Assembly: GCF_003664995.1 (NCBI RefSeq) | Contig: NZ_JFHL01000005.1 | Span: forward strand, 1-64,000 | Reading direction: 5' to 3' | Source: Mesotoga sp. BH458_6_3_2_1 | Lineage (GTDB): Bacteria > Thermotogota > Thermotogae > Petrotogales > Kosmotogaceae | Length of the DNA: 64,000 nucleotides | In this document: positions 1 through 7,542 of the stretch, piece by piece | How positions within the stretch are numbered: the first letter of the stretch is position 1 | Layout: the number at the start of each line of letters is the position of its first letter | Notes under the pieces: generated by a model | Told to the model about the DNA's origin: nothing | Databases searched by the model: none | The model's input: the letters and a program-made list of their open reading frames with translations, nothing else | Translations under genes and position numbers: made by a program

Positions 1-280
1 TTTCCTCCAGACTTATCCCGGGATAGTTGCACCCCCCGGTTTTGATGACACTAGTAGTTCTTACGACACGTTCACGGTGGTTCACTTGTATTCGTCTCCT
101 CTGGTACTCACCTGACGGGATCACTGTCCCGCCTTTTCCCGTAACGTTCACTACCATGGCTCTTTACCACAGCAGCTTACGGTGGTTTGAAGCCTCCACC
201 TGCATGACGGCTTCGAGGGGCCCACCCTCATCTTCGATTAAGCATGGCTAGAAGTTCCCTTCTTCGCCTTCTTGGCACAC
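1..280 (-). mobile_element. Probable group II intron, 5' part (domain I region), truncated by the window edge
   Basis: Read on the minus strand, the element begins at 280 with GTGTGCC, which fits the group II intron 5' consensus GUGYG. It continues leftward through a series of GC-rich segments able to pair with each other, for example the AACCACCG boxes, CGGGAC/GTCCCG pieces, and a CCGGGG/CCCGGG pair near 15-40. No credible protein is encoded; the short reading frames crossing it are unlike the neighbouring genes. In such introns a reverse transcriptase/maturase sits in domain IV, which would lie left of position 1. The call rests on the 5' consensus, the structured character and general resemblance; I could not fold or search it. 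A different structured mobile RNA is possible. Confidence 0.45.
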
Positions 281-333
281 GACAACTTGCAACTTGGAAC
301 TGTTCCTTTGCTCTTTCCAACCCCCTACCTGCT

Positions 334-353
334 GACCCCAACCCCGGTCTTTC
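334..353. repeat. Direct repeat, copy 1 (GACCCCAACCCCGGTCTTTC)
   Basis: The second copy is at about 708-728 and differs by one extra C in the first C run. Both lie in the gene-free region. Function unknown. Confidence 0.5.
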
Positions 354-364
354 AAAAGCCCAGA

Positions 365-383
365 TCCCGGATCAGGTCCGGGA
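365..383. repeat. Inverted repeat TCCCGGA-TCAGG-TCCGGGA
   Basis: Perfect 7-bp arms around a 5-nt loop in the gene-free region. It resembles short extragenic palindromes that recur in bacterial genomes. No T tract follows, so it is not a clear terminator. Confidence 0.5.
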
Positions 384-983
384 TGACTATCTTAGGTTGT
401 CATGAATGCATCACATTGCGTCATGAACATGAGGTCCGTTCTTGATGTGCTCAGTGCACACACCCCGTCGATAATGGAGCCATTTACACCTCTCGAGAGT
501 GGATTAAAGAGTTCTTCAGGGCTTTTCAAGATCCCAGATCCTTACCGATCCGCTCTGCTTTCCCCTTTTCTCTAAGCTCTTAATAAATGGTCTAGCCAAG
601 AACGAAGAACAGTTCCTCATTCTGGAACGAATAACAGGTTCTCCTTGGAGAAAGAATAACCGTTCAACTATGGACCAGTTCTTTTGCTATTCCTACCACG
701 AATCTGCGACCCCCAACCCCGGTCTTTCCCATTTTTAACCCTGCCAATTTGTGTCGGGAATTTCCGATAGTCTTCTTTCAACTGCTATAGTGCCCTCTAT
801 TAAATGTTTATAGAACAGAGTATTTCTTCAAAGAAAATTAAAGTGTTCCCCTGAACTTAGGAGTAAATGTACCCTTTGAAGGCGAAAAACGATCCTATAC
901 TTGTTTCAGGAAGATGAGGAACGGTCATTCAGAAGAGGTCCATATTTATCATAAAGGGGCCCAGACCCGAGGAAAAAGGTAGA

Positions 984-1002
984 GGGGGGCCAATGGCCCC
1001 CC
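984..1002. repeat. GC-rich hairpin GGGGGGCC-AAT-GGCCCCCC
   Basis: Perfect 8-bp arms with a 3-nt loop, 55 bp upstream of the first LVIVD gene. There is no T tract on the + strand. It could be an attenuator-like leader structure or the end of an upstream transcript. Confidence 0.45.
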
Positions 1003-1057
1003 TTGTATCTGAGAGTGAATTTTTACTGATTGAAGTTTCTAGAGCGAGGTGGACTGA

Positions 1058-2089
1058 ATGAAGAGAGTTGTCGTTACAGCAGATTCTCACTTTCCATCAA
1101 AGAGCGATTGCGGCTTTGCACTGATAGACGTCAGCAATCCCCTTGAACCGGTGGTTCTAAGCAGAAGCAAGCTTCCCGATCATTGCGGGAGTTTCGCGAG
1201 CAGTAACGGCTTCCTCTATTGCACTCTTCCAGGCAGTTTCATGATCTTTGACATTTCTGACCCATTTGCGCCTAGATTGCTTTCAAGGCTCGCCGCAAAC
1301 GGTGGCTGTCAGATAGTGATCTCGGAAAGAAAGAAGAAGGCCTTTCTTGCCGATTGGAAGAACGGTGTCTTAATAATCGACATAAATGATCCCTATGAGC
1401 CAAGAATGATTGGAGGAATGGGGTGTAACGGAGATGAAAGAAACAATGGAGAAATTCACCCCTATGGCGTCTCCGGTCTTGCAGTGCATAATGGGCTTCT
1501 CTTCGCCTCTACTATGGATTACGACATGCTCCAGAACAGAGAGGCTCTTTACGTCTTTGATATTTCGAGACCGCGCAGCCCAAAGTGGATCGCTAGAGTG
1601 AATACTTACCCATGTCGTGGCCACGGCATAGTACTGAAAAGGAATTACGTTGTCATAGTAGGCTTGAGAAGTACGATGGTTATCGATATCTCGAGGCCTG
1701 AAGAACCCGCAACCATCTCTTTGATAGAAACTCCCGACCGTTTTGGTATGAATCCCTGGCTTTCCGGTGATTATCTGTACGTTCCCGAAATAGTATATGA
1801 GCCCAACAAGAAGCTTGCAGGATTGAGGATACTCGACATTTCAAATCCTCTTCACGTAGAGAGTATTAGTGAGCTTCTGATTCCCGCAAGAGCGGCCACT
1901 AACGTCAAAGTTGTGGATAATCTCGCTTATCTCTCCTGTCAATGCGGCCTGGCGATAGTCGACGTAGCCGATCCCGAGAAACCTAAGCTGCTTAATCTGT
2001 GTACTCCTTGTGAAGTCGACAAAATTGCGGAAGGCATCGAGGTAATTGACTATCGGGATGAAGTGTTTAAAGAAGAAAGGGTTTCTTAG
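1058..2089 (+). CDS. LVIVD-repeat beta-propeller protein
   Basis: A 343-residue protein made almost entirely of repeats with the LVIVD signature (hydrophobic-D-[VI]-S-x-P), seen as LIDVSNPLEP, MIFDISDPFAP, LIIDINDPYEP, YVFDISRPRSP, MVIDISRPEEP, RILDISNPLHV and AIVDVADPEKP. Seven such units fit a complete seven-bladed propeller. No signal peptide or membrane segment is visible, so a cytoplasmic location is likely. The start is an ATG behind GAGGTGG. It is the first of five LVIVD genes before 7386. The family (PF08309) has no established enzymatic role; protein-protein or ligand binding is only a guess. Confidence 0.85.
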   Translation: MKRVVVTADSHFPSKSDCGFALIDVSNPLEPVVLSRSKLPDHCGSFASSNGFLYCTLPGSFMIFDISDPFAPRLLSRLAANGGCQIVISERKKKAFLADWKNGVLIIDINDPYEPRMIGGMGCNGDERNNGEIHPYGVSGLAVHNGLLFASTMDYDMLQNREALYVFDISRPRSPKWIARVNTYPCRGHGIVLKRNYVVIVGLRSTMVIDISRPEEPATISLIETPDRFGMNPWLSGDYLYVPEIVYEPNKKLAGLRILDISNPLHVESISELLIPARAATNVKVVDNLAYLSCQCGLAIVDVADPEKPKLLNLCTPCEVDKIAEGIEVIDYRDEVFKEERVS

Positions 2090-2131
2090 CCCATAGATCA
2101 CGTTTCGAACCGATTATAGGAGGTGTTTGGT

Positions 2132-2545
2132 ATGAAAAAGGTAGCGATTCTTCTTGTAAGCCTTGTACTGCTGTTCTCGGTCAGTGTTTTGGCTAGCACG
2201 GAAACAAGGACTATTTTCGAAGGCGGCGCCGGTCCCGAAATGCTCGCAGAAAGATCTGCAGTCAACAATTACCACGCTTCTCAGATCTTTGCCGTATACA
2301 TTCACACGTCAGGAGGAGATGTTCAAGTCGCAGTTAACGAAAATTGCAGCGACTTCTGCAGTTGTGCATCCAGATGTTTGCTCTGGCAAGAAGTATGTAG
2401 GACGGCAATAGAGAGAGGCCTTTCGCTTTCAACAAGTGACAGGGTAATTGTCTTCTACATCGAAAAAGGTGTGGAGAAGGTTGCGGTACTGGCCGCAAAT
2501 GAATGGAATTTCACGCATGATTATGGAACTACTATTGAAGCCTGA
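2132..2545 (+). CDS. Small secreted Cys-containing protein (paralogue of the next gene)
   Basis: A 137-residue hypothetical protein. The ATG at 2132 is preceded by TAGGAGGTG at good spacing; a GTG at 2123 lies inside that Shine-Dalgarno sequence. Residues 1-22 form a clear signal peptide (MKK, hydrophobic stretch, then VLAS), so the product is exported. The mature part has a Cys cluster (NENCSDFCSCASRCLLW) followed by a conserved tail with DRVIVFYIEKG and EKVAVLAANEW. The next gene encodes the same architecture (IHTSGGD against VHTAGGD). I do not recognise a family. It lies 42 bp after the first LVIVD gene and may share its transcript. Confidence 0.7.
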   Translation: MKKVAILLVSLVLLFSVSVLASTETRTIFEGGAGPEMLAERSAVNNYHASQIFAVYIHTSGGDVQVAVNENCSDFCSCASRCLLWQEVCRTAIERGLSLSTSDRVIVFYIEKGVEKVAVLAANEWNFTHDYGTTIEA

Positions 2546-2645
2546 TTATCTCGTACTATTCAGATGACTCTCAATGGTTTTGGAAAAGTGTGCATGGAAT
2601 GATTCGATGAGACAATGAATTCTTTTCTGAAGGAGGTGCAAAAGA

Positions 2646-3011
2646 ATGAGAAAGACTTTCATAATAATCTTTTTCCTGATAACGATATTTGCATCACTGG
2701 CAATTGCTAGATACGATCTCGATGGAACTGTGACAGTAACGCAAGTGTACGTCCACACAGCCGGGGGTGACTACAAACTGGACATCTCGGAAATCTGCCT
2801 GAATCTCTTCAGCAGAATAGGGATCGAAGTTCTGTGGAAGGAGCTTTGTCTGGGAGCAGAAAAGTACGGCTGCGTTCTCTGCCCCTTCGATAAGGTAATA
2901 GTCTTCTTCAAAGACGAAACCGGTCTGGAAAGCGTGGCAGTTGTCGCCGCGGATAAAGACAGATTTGCTCAAGAGTTTTTGAACGGCGTTCCCACTTATC
3001 TTACACTGTGA
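2646..3011 (+). CDS. Small secreted Cys-containing protein (paralogue of the previous gene)
   Basis: A 121-residue exported protein. The signal peptide is MRKTFIIIFFLITIFASLAIA, and the ATG follows GAAGGAGGTG. Shared features with the preceding gene are YVHTAGGD, a Trp-Lys-Glu-Leu-Cys segment, DKVIVFFKDE and ESVAVVAADKD. Four Cys residues (in EIC, ELC, YGC, VLC) could form disulfides or bind metal outside the membrane. It is closed by a strong terminator 55 bp downstream, so it is probably the last gene of a unit beginning at the first LVIVD gene. Function unknown. Confidence 0.7.
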   Translation: MRKTFIIIFFLITIFASLAIARYDLDGTVTVTQVYVHTAGGDYKLDISEICLNLFSRIGIEVLWKELCLGAEKYGCVLCPFDKVIVFFKDETGLESVAVVAADKDRFAQEFLNGVPTYLTL

Positions 3012-3065
3012 TACAAGTCTCGATAAAAAGAGTACAAAACCCTTTTCCCTTCTAACTAGAGGATC

Positions 3066-3090
3066 GGCCCGCACAGCGGGCCATTTTTTT
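3066..3090 (+). terminator. Rho-independent terminator
   Basis: GGCCCGC-ACA-GCGGGCC forms a perfect 7-bp stem with a 3-nt loop, followed by ATTTTTTT. It ends the unit of LVIVD gene 1 and the two small secreted proteins. Confidence 0.9.
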
Positions 3091-3192
3091 GATCAATGTT
3101 GGGCGAGAGACTGTTTTGGGATAGATGAAATAGATCCTTGTTAAGTATAATAATGCTGGATCAGGACCGATCAGAGAAGAGGTGCTCCGGTG

Positions 3193-4203
3193 ATGAAAAG
3201 AGTCCTTGTTGTTAGCGAAAGCAATTTCCCGAAGGGAACCAAGTTCAGACTCAGTTTCATCGATGCGACCGACCCGTTTCGGTTGTCTTCGATATTTGAA
3301 ATGGAGACTCATAGCTTAGTTGTATCCTTGGCATACAAAGACGGATTGATCTACTGCTCGATGTCCAAGGGTTTCTCAATATACGATGTCTCCGACCTGA
3401 ATTCTGTGAAAGAGATCTCACATATTGACCTGTTTGGTGGAATCGATATGGAGCTTTCATCTGGCGGCGATTACGCTTATCTGACTTCCTGGAAGAGAGG
3501 AATCACTATCGTCGACATTCATGATCCGTATAATCCATCTTTGATCGGTAGGGCGTCGTGCAACTACCAGGTCTTGCCTGACGACGACAGTCCGTAAGGA
3601 CCCTATGGGGTTGCAGGAATTGTGGTTCGAGGGAGATACGCTTTCTGCGTGACCTGTGACTATACTGACGACAAGCACAGAGAGGTCTTCATTGTTTACG
3701 ATATTGCAGATCCATAAAACCCTCAGCAAAAGGGAATGATCAGCACCGCTCCCTGGAGAAGCCATGGAATGGTTGCTAAAGGTGATCTTGCTTATGCCTC
3801 GGGTTTTGAAAGCATACTTGTTTTCGACATTTCAGAGCCGCTCGATCCCGTTCTCATCAACAGGCATGAACAAAAGGCGAGAATGTGCTGTAACTCGGTT
3901 ATCCGGGGAAACCTGCTTTACAATGCAGGGTCAGATTACGCTCCGGAAGGCTCTGCCGGGGTACTGTCGATTTTTGACATCACCAATCCCCTTCATATGA
4001 GGGAGATTGGAGAAACGCCGACATTAGGGCGTGTTAGCTGGAACTTGGCATTAGTTAAGGATCTTGTATATGTCGTAAGCGACGGTACTATTTCGGCAGT
4101 AGAAATCGCTAACCCCGAGAAACCTGCCGTTAGAAGTCTTTGTGGGCCCTCGGGAGCAGACATGGTCTATGATGCCATCGAGATCATAGACTTTTCTGCT
4201 TGA
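3193..4203 (+). pseudogene. LVIVD-repeat propeller gene interrupted by two in-frame TAA codons
   Basis: One continuous frame from ATG 3193 (after GAAGAGGTG) to TGA 4203 encodes a full-length LVIVD protein, but TAA occurs at 3595-3597 and 3715-3717. No frameshift is needed. Sequence on both sides of each stop aligns with the intact paralogues: the first TAA falls just before GPYGV, where a paralogue has TYGPYG, and the second falls inside D-P-x-N-P, where DPYNP occurs earlier in this same gene. A Tyr codon is therefore a plausible ancestor of both. Typical repeats remain (FIDATDPF, IVDIHDPYNP, VFDISEPLDP, IFDITNPLHM). A TATAAT box at 3146-3151 suggests its own promoter. Probably a young pseudogene; readthrough or assembly error cannot be excluded. 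Confidence 0.8.
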
Positions 4204-4227
4204 GATCGATGAGAGGCGGGAGAGATC

Positions 4228-5235
4228 ATGAGAGACTTCGCGATTTCCATGGATTCTGATCCTGATGAGAGAGGTGACTGCGCCTTCATGGTGGTCGATA
4301 TTACTCGTAATCAGACACCGGCGCTTGTTGGCAGGACACCATGTCAAGGTTTTTACAGAGACCTGTTCGGAATCGGCAATTATCTCGTCTGTTCAGGAAA
4401 TTCCGAAGTCGATATCTACAATGCAGCAATGCTGCCGGAAGTAAGTCTTATCTCTCATTTCAAGGGGTTCGGAGGGAAGAAGATCGCTCCGGATGTACAC
4501 AGAGATCTCATATTCGTTCTAAACGAAGTTCAGGGTGTTGGGATCATAAGCATAGCGGAACGAGAAGAGCCGAAGTTGCTCAGTCACATCTATCCTGGAA
4601 ATCTTTCGGAAGATCTATTAATGACGGATATCGCCTTGCTCGACAACCGTCTTCTGTTGCTTGTTAATGATTTGAGCACTTCATCTCACCGTGAATGCCT
4701 GCTGATTTACGACGTCACTTCGCCCGAGAGTCCGCAAATGAAAGAAAGAGTGAGTATTGCCCCCTGCAAGGGCAACGTTCTTGCGATAAAAGGTGAGAGA
4801 CTGTATATCTCTGGATTCAACAGTCTTATGATCAGGAACGTCAATGACATTAATGAAAGCGGACGTTCGGCACTTGTGGAAAGGGACGGGACCAGGGGAG
4901 TTGGATTGATTGTCTATGGAGACTTTGCTTATCTTGTCGAGCATGAATGGGCTCTTAGGTCGACAACGGCCTTTCTCAACGTTGTCGATCTGAGGGTATC
5001 AGATGAACCAAAGTTCATGGGAAAGACGCTTCTGTATATTAACTTTCTTTCAGACAATCAAGACGTGTCGATGAGAAAGACCGGGGAGAGACTCATCCTC
5101 GTCTCGAATTTCGGGCTGCGGGTCATCGACGTTAGTGATCCCGCTAATCCGGATATTACCCATCTGTTCCGCCCCTCCGACAGTTCCAGAATTGCTTCCG
5201 GACTGGAGATACTCACATTTGATCGAGCTTATTAG
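4228..5235 (+). CDS. Divergent LVIVD-repeat beta-propeller protein
   Basis: A 335-residue protein starting at an ATG after GGCGGGAGAG, 24 bp downstream of the broken LVIVD gene. The repeats are more eroded than in the neighbours but recognisable: MVVDITRNQTP, IISIAEREEP, LIYDVTSPESP, NVVDLRVSDEP and VIDVSDPANP. There is no signal peptide. The N-terminal MKR-V motif of the paralogues is replaced by MRDFAISMDSD, and the first blade seems partly lost. Its stop overlaps the stop of the convergent LVIVD gene by 4 bp. Function unknown; presumably a binding propeller. Confidence 0.75.
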   Translation: MRDFAISMDSDPDERGDCAFMVVDITRNQTPALVGRTPCQGFYRDLFGIGNYLVCSGNSEVDIYNAAMLPEVSLISHFKGFGGKKIAPDVHRDLIFVLNEVQGVGIISIAEREEPKLLSHIYPGNLSEDLLMTDIALLDNRLLLLVNDLSTSSHRECLLIYDVTSPESPQMKERVSIAPCKGNVLAIKGERLYISGFNSLMIRNVNDINESGRSALVERDGTRGVGLIVYGDFAYLVEHEWALRSTTAFLNVVDLRVSDEPKFMGKTLLYINFLSDNQDVSMRKTGERLILVSNFGLRVIDVSDPANPDITHLFRPSDSSRIASGLEILTFDRAY

Positions 5236-6233
5236 ATATCATATACGTGTATTCCCGAGTTCCATTTGCCTTCAGGAGCGTTTCGAGCGGTGAGCAATCT
5301 CGGCGATTCCGGTCTGCCGATATCTACAATCGCCACGCCCGAGTCACAGACGACATAGGCTATCTCATTGTCGATCGTTATGCTGTCCCCGAAGAAACTC
5401 AACGGCAAGACAATTTCTCCAATGAGTCGAGGGTGCAGAGGGTTAGAGATATCTATTACGTCAAGAATTCCGTTGTGTTCGACGGAGCTGTGAATAACAC
5501 CAACTGCAAAGAGAAAGTCATCTGCTAGCTTCGCGCTCACTAAAAAGTGATTGCCTGTCTTCAGCTCTCCAACAATCATGGGGTCTTCAGGAATGGAGAT
5601 GTCGAATGATAGAACCCCGTGCGCACCGACGGCGAAGACATAGTTGCCTTTCGAATCCATGCCGTGCGCTCTGAATTCCGGAGTCGGGATTTTCGTGACT
5701 TTCTTTGGATTCGAAGGATCTGAAACATCGTACACGTACAAAGCTCCCAGGTTTCTCGACGTGACGTAATCCATGGTAGCTCCAAACAGGAAATTGCCTC
5801 TGAGACAAAGGCCGCTTGACATACCATATGGTCCATCATTTCCAACGGGATGAAGATCTACGCAGTCACAATCGGCGCTTCCCAGTGGAATCGGGTCGTC
5901 CCTTTTTGAGACATCCAGGATTGCAATTCCCCGCCTCCAGTTAGATAGGTAGAGCAGCTCCTTCATTTTATCTAAAAGAATGTATCCTCCACTATATCCT
6001 TCTATTCTTTTCAGCATTCTTATGTTCTCGATATCTGCGATGTCGAAGACCTCGAAGAACTCTCTTTCAAGGCAATAGAGTCTTCCCGAATCGACTAGGA
6101 AGGCCATGCAGTTTCCCGAAGCTTTAACCCTGGCGTTTACGGATATCTTCGCCGGGTCGGAGACATCTGCCAAGATGAATGAGGAACCGATATTCCAGCC
6201 AGATAGATTCTCGCCGAAAACAAGACGTTTCAC
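5232..6233 (-). CDS. LVIVD-repeat beta-propeller protein
   Basis: About 333 residues with repeats LADVSDPAKI, VFDIADIENI, ILDVSKRDDP, VYDVSDPSNP, SFDISIPEDP, VIDISNPLHP and IVDIGRPESP: seven units, hence a probable seven-bladed propeller. I chose GTG 6233 because it gives VKRLVFGENLSG, aligning with MKRVVVTADS and MKRVLVVSES of the paralogues; an ATG at 6242 sits almost on top of its GGAGG. DGPYGMSSGL and FRAHGM match blade-four segments of the + strand paralogues. No signal peptide. It follows the 6306-7385 gene on the same strand and probably shares its transcript. Confidence 0.8.
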   Translation of the reverse strand: MKRLVFGENLSGWNIGSSFILADVSDPAKISVNARVKASGNCMAFLVDSGRLYCLEREFFEVFDIADIENIRMLKRIEGYSGGYILLDKMKELLYLSNWRRGIAILDVSKRDDPIPLGSADCDCVDLHPVGNDGPYGMSSGLCLRGNFLFGATMDYVTSRNLGALYVYDVSDPSNPKKVTKIPTPEFRAHGMDSKGNYVFAVGAHGVLSFDISIPEDPMIVGELKTGNHFLVSAKLADDFLFAVGVIHSSVEHNGILDVIDISNPLHPRLIGEIVLPLSFFGDSITIDNEIAYVVCDSGVAIVDIGRPESPRLLTARNAPEGKWNSGIHVYDI

Positions 6234-6305
6234 AGAAATCATGCCTCCACCAGGCCCAAAATCATGAACCCGTTTTAAGAGTTAGAGGAGATATTTAAGA
6301 CTTCT

Positions 6306-7385
6306 TCAGTCTGCTTCTACTGTTGCCACTCCTATGTATTCCTTTGTCTGATCCAGTTCATCAAAAAAAGCTAAAACTGTTGGGTTGTTTACATCTTTAA
6401 CGTCCACAGTCGCGACACCGTTAGAGCAGGCCAGATAGGCGGTATCTTTATCCACGAGAAGTCCAAAGCCCTCTCCCGTGTCTATACGGGTCTCGCTCAA
6501 AAGACGAGGATGGATCGGGTTTGAAACGTCGATTACCTGAAAGAATCCATTCTGAGACCTGTCGCTCGAGAGGAGCGGCTTTGAAGACAATTTGCTGTCA
6601 GCCTTTGCATAACTCTCTTCTTCGGCGAATTCAAGTATTCTTCCCGAGATTAGGAGTCGATTCCTGTAATCTCGGGCGAAAACGCCGAATCTCCCTTCAA
6701 GCGGCAGTTCTCCAATCGTGAGTGGCTCCTCGGGAGATGATATGTCTATTGAGAGAATTCCGCATGCACCCACCGCGAACAAGTGGCTTCCTACTATTGC
6801 CATTCCATGACCCCTAACAGGGGTTGTACTCAATCTGGCAGCCTTCTCTATGTTTCCCACGTCTCCGACGTCGTAAACATAGAGAGCTTCACGCCCCTTT
6901 GTCATCGAGTAGTCCATAGCAACTCCATACACAAAGCTTCCCTTCTTTTCGATCTGGGAGATCCCATACGGTCCATAAGTGGCGGTGGGTTCAACCGAAA
7001 TGTCGCAATCACATGACCCGAGCAGAACAGGCGAAGTCGGGTTCTTGACATCAATTACGCTTATTCCATGCTGATAGCTTGAAAGGTACAGGCGCTTTTC
7101 CGACACTTCATACAGTGTTGTGTTGCCTGGATGGTTTCCCTCAAACATGGATACTCTGGAGATTTTTGGAAGGCTCGAAACGTCGAAGATTTCCAGGTGG
7201 CCAATTTCACTGCAGAAGAGAAGCCCATTATGAGAAGCGAATGAAACGGTCGTACCCAGAGTCCTTATTCGATCTACGAAGGATATCTTGCGCGGATCGG
7301 TAACATCGAGAACGACGAAGGCCGGATCGTACGGTTCTATGGGGAGCTCGCTTTCCGAAGTGATCATGAACCTTTTCACAGACAA
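6306..7385 (-). CDS. LVIVD-repeat beta-propeller protein
   Basis: A 359-residue protein with seven LVIVD-type units (VLDVTDPRKI, IFDVSSLPKI, VIDVKNPTSP, VYDVGDVGNI, SIDISSPEEP, VIDVSNPIHP, TVDVKDVNNP). It is longer than its paralogues because of a polar insertion of about 20 residues near position 265. Candidate starts are TTG 7385, about 5 nt after AAGGAG, and GTG 7379, giving VKRFMITSESE. No signal peptide. It lies downstream of the MocR-type regulator on the same strand with a 157-bp gap, so it may have its own promoter. Confidence 0.8.
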   Translation of the reverse strand: MSVKRFMITSESELPIEPYDPAFVVLDVTDPRKISFVDRIRTLGTTVSFASHNGLLFCSEIGHLEIFDVSSLPKISRVSMFEGNHPGNTTLYEVSEKRLYLSSYQHGISVIDVKNPTSPVLLGSCDCDISVEPTATYGPYGISQIEKKGSFVYGVAMDYSMTKGREALYVYDVGDVGNIEKAARLSTTPVRGHGMAIVGSHLFAVGACGILSIDISSPEEPLTIGELPLEGRFGVFARDYRNRLLISGRILEFAEEESYAKADSKLSSKPLLSSDRSQNGFFQVIDVSNPIHPRLLSETRIDTGEGFGLLVDKDTAYLACSNGVATVDVKDVNNPTVLAFFDELDQTKEYIGVATVEAD

Positions 7386-7542
7386 TCACGCTCCTTCCAA
7401 AGAGCCAGGAGTGACTTCGAAACTTCACGTGTTAACGGCAGTCTTTGAATGAGTTTTCGATTAAGCTCCTTTGCACCGAACAGAAGTGAACTCTTCTCGT
7501 TGAATGAGCCACTTTCAACCTCGAAATCCACTACAGTGCACA

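Larger units (their letters stand above)
281..1057. other. Gene-free intergenic region with short repeats
   Basis: About 780 bp without a convincing gene on either strand. It holds a 20-bp direct repeat (334-353 and about 708-728), an inverted repeat at 365-383, several near-repeats built on AGTTC/GAAC words between 600 and 690, and a GC-rich hairpin just before the first LVIVD gene. It looks like degraded or repeat-rich spacer beside the intron-like element. Confidence 0.5.

Noticed and set aside
27-251. 74-codon + strand reading frame at the left edge
   Set aside because: It lies antisense within the intron-like structured element, has no ribosome site and an unusual composition.
1-280. 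Ribosomal RNA fragment
   Set aside because: The GC-rich structured look first suggested rRNA, but no conserved 16S or 23S motif was recognised and the 5' end fits group II introns better.
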